Shown here piece by piece: positions 1 through 5,710 of a DNA stretch of 5,710 nucleotides; position 1 is the first letter of the stretch; each line of letters begins with the position of its first letter. Made by a program: the position numbers and the translations under genes. The notes beneath the pieces were generated by a model. It saw only the letters and a list, made by a program, of their open reading frames with translations, ran no database searches and was not told where the DNA came from. The DNA is from Gammaproteobacteria bacterium. GTDB taxonomy: Bacteria; Pseudomonadota; Gammaproteobacteria; Pseudomonadales; Halomonadaceae. The stretch lies in NCBI GenBank assembly GCA_023485185.1, contig JAMCZP010000072.1, positions 1 to 5,710 of the forward strand. Reading direction: 5' to 3'.

Positions 1-711
1 TTTCTCACCAAGGTATTCGCTCATTTTAGCCATCGCCTGGGCGCTGCCTTGGGTCTCATGATTTACTCCCCATACTCCCTGTGCCTCAAACGCATAGGCC
101 CGGGCAAAATAACCAAAACCGGCTTCGCTGGTGATAAGCGTGCGATTGGTGTGGGGGATGCCGTCGAGCCGCTCTTTCAAGACTTGATTGAGGGCAGTAA
201 GCGCTTTATGCGTTTCTTCAGCGCGGGCATAGAAGGCATCGGCTTGCTCGGGAAGGTGCTCTGCTAACGTTTCGGCAATCACATCGATATAGGCCATAGC
301 TCCTCGCGGATCCATCCACATATGGGGGTCAGGCTCCTCTTTATACTGCCCAGTGGAGATCGTTAGCGGAGTGAAGTCGGCTTTTTTTGCCACTTCCACT
401 AAGGTGAGTTGGTCGTCGGCCATTGCTTGAACATGATGTATCCAAGGCTCTAAGCCTAAGCCGTTATAAAATACGATATTAGTCTCTTCTAGCGCGAGCA
501 CATTGGGCGGTGTGAGCTCCCAGCGGTGAACATCCTCCCCAGCAGGGACGATGACCTTAACATTGACGGTATCTCCGGCCACCCGCTTGACCAAATCCTC
601 CAGAACAGAAAATGACGCCAGGACTCTGAGTGAAGTAGTCGCGTAGGCGGGAGCCGCACTTAACAGCGCAACGAATAAGAGCGTACTCAACCAGGTAACC
701 CGCTTGTACAT
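1..711 (-). CDS. Periplasmic metal-binding protein of a Mn/Fe-type (ZnuA/TroA/PsaA family) ABC transporter, partial (C-terminus off window)
   Basis: Substrate-binding protein that would capture a divalent metal in the periplasm and hand it to an ABC permease. The first 237 residues are visible and the gene runs off the left edge. Residues 1-24 form a classic signal peptide: Lys/Arg near the start, a hydrophobic core LLFVALLSAA, and an AYA cleavage site. There is no lipobox Cys, so the protein should be soluble in the periplasm. Family motifs are seen at GEDVHRWELTP (His62), EPDPHMWMDP (His130) and ITSEAGFGYFA (Glu196), followed by VWGVNHETQGS. In this family the third ligand is His in Zn-binding ZnuA and Glu in Mn/Fe binders such as PsaA, MntC and YfeA, so the set seen here favours Mn2+ or Fe2+. 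No His-rich loop typical of ZnuA is present. The fourth ligand (Asp) lies outside the window. The start at 711 is chosen because it gives the clean signal peptide and has GGAG six bases upstream. Family is near certain; the metal is inferred. Confidence 0.93.
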   Translation of the reverse strand, partial: MYKRVTWLSTLLFVALLSAAPAYATTSLRVLASFSVLEDLVKRVAGDTVNVKVIVPAGEDVHRWELTPPNVLALEETNIVFYNGLGLEPWIHHVQAMADDQLTLVEVAKKADFTPLTISTGQYKEEPDPHMWMDPRGAMAYIDVIAETLAEHLPEQADAFYARAEETHKALTALNQVLKERLDGIPHTNRTLITSEAGFGYFARAYAFEAQGVWGVNHETQGSAQAMAKMSEYLGEK

Positions 712-717
712 CCCGCG

Positions 718-721
718 CTCC
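718..721 (-). promoter_or_regulatory. Ribosome binding site of the metal-binding protein gene
   Basis: GGAG on the minus strand, separated by six bases from the ATG at 711. It supports this start over two in-frame upstream ATG codons at 747 and 756, which would bury the signal peptide behind an unneeded extension. Confidence 0.6.
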
Positions 722-771
722 AAACTGTAGAGAAAGCCATCGAACATGACAGCCATCAAGAAAGACAGCAG

Positions 772-800
772 ATGATAGTGATTGCGCTGGCTCGTTGCCA
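772..800 (-). promoter_or_regulatory. Possible sigma-70-like promoter for the metal-binding protein gene
   Basis: On the minus strand, TGGCAA (800-795) and TATCAT (777-772) are separated by 17 bases. The -10 box matches the consensus at five of six positions. The -35 box is poor (three of six). It would give a leader of roughly 55 bases before the ATG at 711. The 15 bp palindrome at 801-815 lies directly upstream of the -35 box, a natural place for a regulator. Prediction by eye only. Confidence 0.28.
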
Positions 801-815
801 GTTGCAATAAGCAAC
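801..815. promoter_or_regulatory. 15 bp palindrome GTTGC-N5-GCAAC, possible operator
   Basis: Perfect five-base arms around the AT-rich centre AATAA, located in the divergent promoter region about 90 bases upstream of the metal-binding protein start. Metal-responsive Fur-family repressors (Fur, Zur, Mur) use palindromes of about this size, and a Zur-type GTTAT...ATAAC site is loosely similar. The match is not good enough to name a regulator. As RNA it would form only a weak hairpin without a following T-run, so a terminator is unlikely. Confidence 0.3.
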
Positions 816-845
816 CACTGATTAGGGGGAGTATCCATAGGATGG

Positions 846-874
846 TTCCCAGCGAGCATAACTGCCACTATGCT
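846..874 (+). promoter_or_regulatory. Possible sigma-70-like promoter for the formate dehydrogenase operon
   Basis: TTCCCA (846-851) and TATGCT (869-874) are separated by 17 bases, each matching four of six consensus positions. Transcription would begin near 881, upstream of the ATG at 909 but downstream of the ATG at 870. The -10 box coincides with the left arm of the 9+9 bp inverted repeat, so a protein bound there could block the polymerase. Weak on sequence alone. Confidence 0.25.
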
Positions 875-900
875 TAGTCATATTACTCCTTTAAGCATAG
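855..900. promoter_or_regulatory. Operator-like array: three AGCATA/TATGCT half-sites, including a perfect 9+9 bp inverted repeat
   Basis: CTATGCTTA (868-876) and TAAGCATAG (892-900) are perfect inverted arms around a 15-base spacer. A further copy of the six-base core, AGCATA (855-860), forms a second inverted repeat with TATGCT (869-874) across an eight-base spacer. The half-site therefore occurs three times in 46 bases: forward, inverted, forward. It lies immediately upstream of the chosen fds start and covers the alternative ATG at 870. Such an arrangement suits a dimeric regulator with an accessory site, for example a LysR-type protein, the kind of regulator (FdsR) reported for fds operons elsewhere. 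The regulator's identity is not shown by the sequence. A hairpin in the mRNA leader is the alternative reading. Confidence 0.45.
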
Positions 901-908
901 CGTGCCTT

Positions 909-2660
909 ATGACTGACCGAAGTGTTTCTTCTTTACGGCGTCGGCGTGGCCATCCACAAGGCCGTGATTTATCCCCCGTCGCGTTAGTGACATTGCGCGC
1001 ATTGCTGGGTGACGAGCGAATCCAGCCTGAATTGAGCCAGCGCGATCAGTTGCTTGAGCATCTGCATGCCATTCAGGATGCCCACGGCCATTTATCGATG
1101 GTAGAGCTGCGGGCATTGGCGGCCTACATGAACCTACCTATGGCGGCGGTTTACGAAACAGCCACCTTCTATGCCCATTTTGATGTGGTACATGACGGAC
1201 AAGCGCCGCCGCCTGATACCACCGTTCGGGTATGCGACTCCCTCTCCTGTCAGTTAGCTGGCGCTGCCCAGCTTAAAGCCAAACTGGAAGCGGGCTTTGA
1301 TCCGGAACTGGTGCGTGTGTTACGTGCCCCCTGCATGGGCCGTTGTGACAGTGCGCCAGTGGTTGAAGTGGGCCACCACCATGTGCAGTTTGCCACTGCA
1401 GAAGGGGTAGAGGCCATCGTGGATACGGGCCATTTTCATCCAGAAGCGATTTTATGGCAGCGGCTTCAGGCGTATCAGCAGGAGGGCGGGTATCAACTGT
1501 TGAGCGACTGCCGTAAGGGCAATGTTAGCGTTGACGGATTAATGTCGACGCTGGAAAACGCAGGGCTAAGAGGGCTTGGTGGCGCTGGCTTTCCCACCTT
1601 TAAAAAGTGGCATTTTGTCCGCCAAGCAGCCGGGCCACGTTATTGCGTTATCAACGCCGATGAAGGTGAACCGGGCACGTTTAAAGATCGCTATCATCTT
1701 GAAAAATCCCCCCACCAGTTTTTGGAAGGTGCGTTGATTAGCGCCTGGGCGATCGAAGCGCAGGCGTTGTATATCTATCTGCGTGACGAGTATCCGGGGT
1801 TACATCGCGTGCTGCGCGAAGCGATTCACGAGCTTGAGCAAGCGGGGTTGCTGGTGGCGGGTTATATCGTTCTGCGTCGTGGTGCTGGAGCGTACATTTG
1901 TGGCGAAGAGTCGGCGTTGATCGAGTCGTTGGAAGGCAAACCTGGCAAGCCTCGCCATCGTCCACCCTATGTGGCTCAGCAGGGGCTGTTTAATCGCCCG
2001 ACACTGGTCAATAACGTCGAGACGGTCTATTGGATAGCGCCCATTTGGCGCAAAGGGGCCGAGTGGTTTGCTGGACATGGCCGCAATGGGCGCTCAGGCC
2101 TGCGCAGTTTTTCAGTATCGGGCCGTGTAAAGCATCCTGGCGTTTGCTTAGCGCCTGCGGGAATCACCCTGCGCGAACTCATTGATGAATACTGCGGCGG
2201 TATGGCGGAGGGGCACCAGTTAGCGGCTTATCTGCCCGGTGGTGCTTCGGGCGGTATCTTACCCGCCAGCAAAGCGGATATCCCACTGGATTTCGATACG
2301 CTCCAAGAGCATGGTTGCTTTATTGGTTCAGCCGCAGTGATCGTGCTTTCCCAGCAGGATAATTTGCAGGCGGTGGCGACCAACTTGTTAGCCTTCTTTG
2401 CCGATGAGTCATGTGGTCAATGCACCCCTTGCCGGGTAGGCACCGAAAAAATGCTCACATTGTTAACGCGCAACGACTGGAATATCAGCCAGCTCACCCG
2501 CCTGGCTCAGGTGATGCAGGATGCTTCTATTTGCGGTTTAGGGCAGGCAGCGCCAAATCCTGTATTAGGGCTACTAGCCGATTTTCGTGCTGAGCTTGCC
2601 CAGCAGCAGATTATTGTCAGCGATTCCTCAGAACAGGTTGCTGAAAGGGGTATGCCATGA
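909..2660 (+). CDS. NAD-dependent formate dehydrogenase, fused gamma-beta subunit (FdsG-FdsB; NuoE-NuoF-like diaphorase)
   Basis: Diaphorase subunit that takes electrons from FdsA and reduces NAD+ in the cytoplasm; 583 residues from this start. An Arg-rich head (RRRRGHPQGR) leads into a NuoE/FdsG-like domain (about 30-175). Its [2Fe-2S] ligands are Cys109-x4-Cys114 and Cys142-x3-Cys146. A NuoF/FdsB-like domain (about 195-570) follows, with the FMN/NADH motifs GLGGAGFP (222-229), NADEGEPGTFKDR (249-261) and GAGAYICGEE (325-334), then the [4Fe-4S] ligands Cys502, Cys505, Cys508 and Cys542. In Cupriavidus and Rhodobacter these are separate genes, fdsG and fdsB. The fusion resembles the beta subunit of M. 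extorquens FDH1 (about 570 residues, from memory). An in-frame ATG at 870 adds 13 residues (596 total). I prefer 909 because 870 lies inside an inverted repeat and leaves little room for a leader. Neither start has a clear Shine-Dalgarno. The neighbouring fdsA supports formate dehydrogenase over complex I or Hox hydrogenase. Confidence 0.93.
   Translation: MTDRSVSSLRRRRGHPQGRDLSPVALVTLRALLGDERIQPELSQRDQLLEHLHAIQDAHGHLSMVELRALAAYMNLPMAAVYETATFYAHFDVVHDGQAPPPDTTVRVCDSLSCQLAGAAQLKAKLEAGFDPELVRVLRAPCMGRCDSAPVVEVGHHHVQFATAEGVEAIVDTGHFHPEAILWQRLQAYQQEGGYQLLSDCRKGNVSVDGLMSTLENAGLRGLGGAGFPTFKKWHFVRQAAGPRYCVINADEGEPGTFKDRYHLEKSPHQFLEGALISAWAIEAQALYIYLRDEYPGLHRVLREAIHELEQAGLLVAGYIVLRRGAGAYICGEESALIESLEGKPGKPRHRPPYVAQQGLFNRPTLVNNVETVYWIAPIWRKGAEWFAGHGRNGRSGLRSFSVSGRVKHPGVCLAPAGITLRELIDEYCGGMAEGHQLAAYLPGGASGGILPASKADIPLDFDTLQEHGCFIGSAAVIVLSQQDNLQAVATNLLAFFADESCGQCTPCRVGTEKMLTLLTRNDWNISQLTRLAQVMQDASICGLGQAAPNPVLGLLADFRAELAQQQIIVSDSSEQVAERGMP
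2645..2650 (+). promoter_or_regulatory. Ribosome binding site of fdsA inside the end of the fused subunit gene
   Basis: AAGGGG lies six bases before the ATG at 2657, within the last codons of the upstream gene. The upstream TGA overlaps the fdsA start as ATGA (2657-2660). Together these indicate translational coupling, which would help keep the two subunits in equal amounts. Confidence 0.7.
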
Positions 2661-5446
2661 AGGCTTCTTTTGCCTTAACACTGGATGGTCATGAAGTCAC
2701 CGCTTACGCCGGTGAAACCCTATGGCAGGTCGCTAAACGCGCAGGGGAAACCATTCCCCATTTATGCTTCAAAGACGCCCCGGGTTATCGCGCCGATGGC
2801 AACTGCCGTGTTTGTATGGTCGAGGTGGAGGGCGAGCGGGCCTTAACAGCGAGCTGCCTACGTGAGGCCACGCCCAATATGGTGGTTCGCAGCGCAAGCT
2901 CCGAACGGGCTAAAATTGCTCGGGAAGGGGTTTTAGAGCTACTAATGGCGGATCAGCCCTCCCGTGTACAGAGCCCTGATCGCTCCAGTCACTTTTGGGC
3001 TATGGCCGACCAGTTGGGTGTTGAAGAGAGTGCCGTAAAAGCTTGGCTACCACCACGGCATGAAGCGTTGGTGAGCGTGAATAAAGCGGCCGACACCAGC
3101 CATCCTGCCATGCAAGTCAATTTAGACGCCTGTATCGAGTGTACGCTCTGCGTGCGTGCCTGCCGTGAAGTACAAAGTAACGATGTGATTGGTATTGCTC
3201 ATCGCGGTGCTATGTCCAAAATCGTCTTCGACTTTGACGACCCTATGGGCGCAAGCACCTGTGTAGGTTGCGGTGAGTGCGTACAGGCGTGCCCGACAGG
3301 TGCGCTCATGCCGACAACGTTAATCAACGCTATGGGGCAGGGCGACTCAAAGGCAGTCGATCGCCAAGTAGATTCAGTTTGCCCTTACTGCGGCGTGGGC
3401 TGCCAGCTTACTTATCATATTAAAGACGATGCCATTGCTTTTGTTGAAGGGCGCGACGGCCCCTCTAACCACAACCGGCTATGCGTTAAAGGGCGTTTTG
3501 GTTTTGATTACCCTAGCCATCCAGCGCGTTTAAAAACGCCGCTGATTCGCAAGCCCGGCGTTCCGAAAAGCCTGGATCCTAGCTTTGATCCTGCTCAGCC
3601 ACTTACGCATTTTCGTGAGGCCACTTGGGAAGAGGCGCTAGCCGCAGCGGCGGACGGTTTGGTTACGCTTAAAACCGAACATGGTTCCAAAGCACTGGCA
3701 GGGTTTGGCAGCGCCAAGTGCTCCAATGAAGAGGCATGGCTGTTCCAAAAACTGGTGCGCACCGGCTTTGGTAACAACAACGTCGACCACTGTACACGAC
3801 TGTGCCATGCAAGCTCCGTGGCAGCGCTGATGGAGTGTTTAGGCTCTGGCGCAGTGACCGCCTCGTTTATGCAAGCGCTAGACGCGGGTGTGGTGATTCT
3901 CACTGGCTGCAATCCCGCCGTAAATCACCCCGTGGCCGCAACGTTTTTTAAGCAGGCTGCCAAGCGCGGCACTCAGATTATTATTATTGACCCCCGCGGT
4001 CAGGCGTTGGATGCCTACGCTACTTTGAGCGTAAGGTTTACACCGGGTGCCGATGTGGCGCTTTTTAACGCTATTCTCCAGGTAATTATCGCTGAGGGGC
4101 TATATGACGAGACGTACATCGCCGAGCATACCGAAGGCTTTGAAGCGCTGAAACAGAGCGTGGCAATGAGCACGCCGGAAGCGATGAGTGAGCTGTGCGG
4201 CGTTGCCCCGGAGGTGATACGCGATGTTGCCCGGCGTTATGCCAATGCCGACAAAGCGATGATTTTCTGGGGGATGGGTGTTTCGCAACATACCCACGGT
4301 ACGGATAATGCCCGTTGCTTGATCTCCTTGGCTCTGGCATGCGGTCATACTGGTCGCCCCGGTACCGGGCTGCATCCGCTGCGCGGGCAAAATAATGTAC
4401 AGGGCGCCTCTGACGCTGGGCTGATTCCCATGGTGCTGCCGGACTACCAGCCGGTAGGCGATGCCCAACTACGCTCCGCTTTTGAAGAGCTGTGGAACAC
4501 GCCGTTGGATGCCGAGCCGGGTCTTACGGTGGTTGAGATAATGAATGCCATTCATGCAGGCCAGGTGCGGGGTATGTATATTCTGGGTGAAAACCCGGCG
4601 ATGTCCGACCCTGACCTTCACCACGCCCGGGCGGCTCTAGGCAAGCTTGAGCATTTGGTCGTGCAGGATCTGTTCGTGACCGAAACCGCGCAGTTTGCCG
4701 ATGTGATTCTGCCTGCTTCCGCGTGGCCGGAAAAAGAGGGCACAGTAACCAACACCAATCGTCAGGTTCAACTGGGGCGGGCGGCACTGCCACTTCCGGG
4801 CGAGGCCAAGCCTGACTGGTGGATTATTCAAGAGATCGCCAAGCGCTTCGGGTTGGCGTGGAATTATGTCCATCCTCGCGAAGTATTTAGCGAAATGCAG
4901 CAGGGCATGGCCTCGTTGAATCACATCAGTTGGGAGCGGCTGGCGCGGGAAGGCTCGGTTACCTACCCCTGCGCTGCCGATGACGTCCAGGGGCAGGATG
5001 TGGTGTTTAGTGATGCTTTCCCACGTGTAGGTGGCCGTGCCAAGTTTTCGCCCACCCGGCCGTTGCCGCCCGACGAACCGGTGGATGATGCCTATCCCAC
5101 AGTGCTGACCACTGGGCGGCAGTTAGAGCATTGGCATACCGGATCAATGACACGGCGTAGTGGTGTATTAGATGCTCTGGAGCCTGATGCAGTTGCCAGC
5201 CTTTCCCCTGGCGAACTCAACCGCTTGGGCGTTGCGCCGGGAGGGCGGCTTACTATTACCACTCGGCGGGGCACCATTACCCTAGCTGCACGAGTCGACC
5301 CTAAAATTCCCGATGGTATGGTGTTTGTGCCGTTCGCTTATGCTGAGGCCGCGGCCAATCTGCTCACTAACCCGGCCCTCGACCCCTACGGCAAAATCCC
5401 TGAGTTTAAGTACGCGGCCTGTCGGCTGAGCCGAGGCGACACTTAA
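2657..5446 (+). CDS. fdsA: NAD-dependent formate dehydrogenase, catalytic alpha subunit (Mo/W bis-MGD, FdsA family)
   Basis: Oxidises formate to CO2 at a Mo or W bis-molybdopterin-guanine-dinucleotide centre; 929 residues. Domains in order: a NuoG-like [2Fe-2S] domain (Cys37, Cys50, Cys53, Cys67); two ferredoxin-type [4Fe-4S] motifs (Cys159/162/165/169 and Cys202/205/208/212, the latter followed by Pro); the cofactor-proximal [4Fe-4S] motif CPYCGVGC with a later Cys (Cys242/245/249/276); and the molybdopterin oxidoreductase core. LCHASS gives the metal ligand Cys383, encoded by TGC and so not selenocysteine, followed by His384. RGQNNVQGA (576-584) holds the probable catalytic Arg576. The dinucleotide-binding domain follows, with TGRQLEHWHTGSMTRRS from about 819 and a conserved tail PYGKIPEFKY. 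No signal peptide is present, so it is cytoplasmic. Unusually, there is no Cys between 67 and 159, so the His-Cys3 [4Fe-4S] cluster known in NuoG and in Rhodobacter FdsA cannot form. Mo versus W cannot be told from sequence. No fdsC or fdsD follows. Confidence 0.96.
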   Translation: MKASFALTLDGHEVTAYAGETLWQVAKRAGETIPHLCFKDAPGYRADGNCRVCMVEVEGERALTASCLREATPNMVVRSASSERAKIAREGVLELLMADQPSRVQSPDRSSHFWAMADQLGVEESAVKAWLPPRHEALVSVNKAADTSHPAMQVNLDACIECTLCVRACREVQSNDVIGIAHRGAMSKIVFDFDDPMGASTCVGCGECVQACPTGALMPTTLINAMGQGDSKAVDRQVDSVCPYCGVGCQLTYHIKDDAIAFVEGRDGPSNHNRLCVKGRFGFDYPSHPARLKTPLIRKPGVPKSLDPSFDPAQPLTHFREATWEEALAAAADGLVTLKTEHGSKALAGFGSAKCSNEEAWLFQKLVRTGFGNNNVDHCTRLCHASSVAALMECLGSGAVTASFMQALDAGVVILTGCNPAVNHPVAATFFKQAAKRGTQIIIIDPRGQALDAYATLSVRFTPGADVALFNAILQVIIAEGLYDETYIAEHTEGFEALKQSVAMSTPEAMSELCGVAPEVIRDVARRYANADKAMIFWGMGVSQHTHGTDNARCLISLALACGHTGRPGTGLHPLRGQNNVQGASDAGLIPMVLPDYQPVGDAQLRSAFEELWNTPLDAEPGLTVVEIMNAIHAGQVRGMYILGENPAMSDPDLHHARAALGKLEHLVVQDLFVTETAQFADVILPASAWPEKEGTVTNTNRQVQLGRAALPLPGEAKPDWWIIQEIAKRFGLAWNYVHPREVFSEMQQGMASLNHISWERLAREGSVTYPCAADDVQGQDVVFSDAFPRVGGRAKFSPTRPLPPDEPVDDAYPTVLTTGRQLEHWHTGSMTRRSGVLDALEPDAVASLSPGELNRLGVAPGGRLTITTRRGTITLAARVDPKIPDGMVFVPFAYAEAAANLLTNPALDPYGKIPEFKYAACRLSRGDT

Positions 5447-5566
5447 CCCCTGCAAGAGGGCGCTTGGTTGCGGTATCATCGAAGGCATAAAGTAGATGGC
5501 AGCACATTACCGACCTGGGTAACGCATGAGCCATTGCAACGACAGTGATAGGAGTATCAAGCAGTT
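5447..5566 (+). other. Intergenic region between fdsA and trpG; no convincing terminator
   Basis: 120 bases. I see no GC-rich hairpin followed by a T-run. Candidate elements are weak: TTGGTT (5464-5469) and CATAAA (5486-5491), 16 bases apart, could be a poor promoter for trpG. TTACC (5507-5511) and GGTAA (5518-5522) form a small inverted repeat. AGGAG (5550-5554) is the likely trpG ribosome binding site. Read-through from fdsA into trpG cannot be excluded. Confidence 0.4.
5550..5554 (+). promoter_or_regulatory. Ribosome binding site of trpG
   Basis: AGGAG is 12 bases before the ATG at 5567, a longer spacing than usual. An in-frame TAG at 5549-5551 excludes any in-frame start further upstream, so the ATG at 5567 is well fixed despite the spacing. 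Confidence 0.5.
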
Positions 5567-5710
5567 ATGGCTCAGAAAGTCCTTATGCTGGATAACTACG
5601 ACAGCTTCACGTTTAACATCGTGCAGTATCTTGGTGAGCTGGGCGCAGAGGTGATCACTCATCGTAATGATGAGATTACCATTGAGCAGATTGAAGCGCT
5701 GGCGCCTCTG
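5567..5710 (+). CDS. trpG: Anthranilate/aminodeoxychorismate synthase component II (glutamine amidotransferase), partial (C-terminus off window)
   Basis: First 48 residues of a class I glutamine amidotransferase subunit. It supplies ammonia from glutamine to the chorismate-using partner, TrpE for tryptophan or PabB for folate. The N-terminus shows the family hallmark [20 protein letters not shown] followed by a [10 protein letters not shown] stretch and IEALAPL, essentially as in TrpG/PabA proteins, which begin at the same point. The catalytic Cys-His-Glu triad lies beyond the window. Whether it acts as TrpG, PabA or both cannot be decided from this fragment; a following trpD-trpC pair would favour tryptophan synthesis. 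It is co-oriented with fdsA but separated by 120 bases, and no functional link to formate oxidation is apparent. Confidence 0.93.
   Translation, partial: MAQKVLMLDNYDSFTFNIVQYLGELGAEVITHRNDEITIEQIEALAPL

Noticed and set aside
49..267. Plus-strand open frame of 72 codons
   Set aside because: It is antisense to clear coding sequence of the metal-binding protein and has no family features.
557..868. Minus-strand open frame of 103 codons overlapping the metal-binding protein start
   Set aside because: It runs out of frame through the well-supported signal peptide and N-terminal region of the metal-binding protein, has no recognisable domain, and covers the promoter region.
712..908. Molybdenum-cofactor riboswitch or other structured RNA before the fds operon
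   Set aside because: The space is short, and apart from the inverted repeats I see no conserved riboswitch core. A covariance-model search would be needed to overturn this.
939..968. Twin-arginine (Tat) signal in the RRRRGHPQGR head of the fused subunit
   Set aside because: No hydrophobic segment or cleavage site follows the arginines. The protein belongs to a cytoplasmic NAD-reducing complex.
3803..3805. Possible selenocysteine at the active site of FdsA
   Set aside because: The codon at the metal-ligand position (residue 383) is TGC, ordinary cysteine, and no TGA interrupts the frame.
3595..4924. Several minus-strand open frames of 84-122 codons opposite fdsA
   Set aside because: They overlap each other and lie antisense to a strongly conserved enzyme gene. 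Their composition is what an opposite-strand shadow gives.
909..5446. Complex I (NuoEFG) or NAD-reducing hydrogenase (Hox) module
   Set aside because: The catalytic subunit has the formate dehydrogenase metal-ligand motif LCHASS, RGQNNVQGA and a full dinucleotide-binding tail, and no Nuo or Hox neighbours are present.
5448..5475. Rho-independent terminator after fdsA
   Set aside because: Only interrupted short complementarity (GCAAG with CTTGGTTGC) is present and no T-run follows.
1..5710. tRNA genes, insertion sequences, CRISPR arrays, phage or defence genes
   Set aside because: No repeat arrays, transposase motifs, tRNA-like cloverleaf or integrase sequence is apparent. Nearly all of the window is conserved metabolic coding sequence.

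Overview
The window looks like chromosomal DNA from a moderately GC-rich gammaproteobacterium. Protein-level resemblance by eye suggests a Halomonas-like organism, but no 16S or other lineage marker is present, so this is an inference. Four protein genes are visible, two of them cut by the window edges.

Layout: (1) Positions 1-711, minus strand: the N-terminal part of a periplasmic substrate-binding protein of a divalent-metal ABC transporter (ZnuA/TroA/PsaA family). Its visible ligand set, His-His-Glu, points to Mn2+/Fe2+ rather than Zn2+. (2) Positions 712-908: a divergent intergenic region with several perfect inverted repeats. One is a 9+9 bp palindrome with a 15 bp spacer, and its half-site occurs a third time next to it. 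(3) Positions 909-2660 and 2657-5446, plus strand: a tight two-gene operon for a soluble, NAD-linked, molybdenum- or tungsten-dependent formate dehydrogenase. The first gene is a fusion of the FdsG (NuoE-like) and FdsB (NuoF-like) subunits. The second is the catalytic FdsA subunit. The two overlap by four bases (ATGA). (4) Positions 5447-5566: a short gap. (5) Positions 5567 to the end, plus strand: the start of trpG/pabA, the glutamine amidotransferase subunit of anthranilate or aminodeoxychorismate synthase.

How the genes work together: formate is oxidised to CO2 at the bis-MGD Mo/W centre of FdsA. Electrons pass through FdsA iron-sulfur clusters to the [4Fe-4S]/FMN site of the FdsB-like half of the fused subunit, where NAD+ is reduced. 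The fused two-subunit design resembles Methylorubrum extorquens FDH1 more than the separate fdsG-fdsB-fdsA-fdsC-fdsD operon of Cupriavidus and Rhodobacter. No fdsC/fdhD or fdsD follows here. The metal-binding protein and trpG have no evident metabolic link to the dehydrogenase.

No clearly new system is visible. The points most worth checking are the complete absence of the His-Cys3 [4Fe-4S] motif in FdsA, the three-half-site operator-like array before the fds operon, and the lack of a clear ribosome binding site for its first gene.
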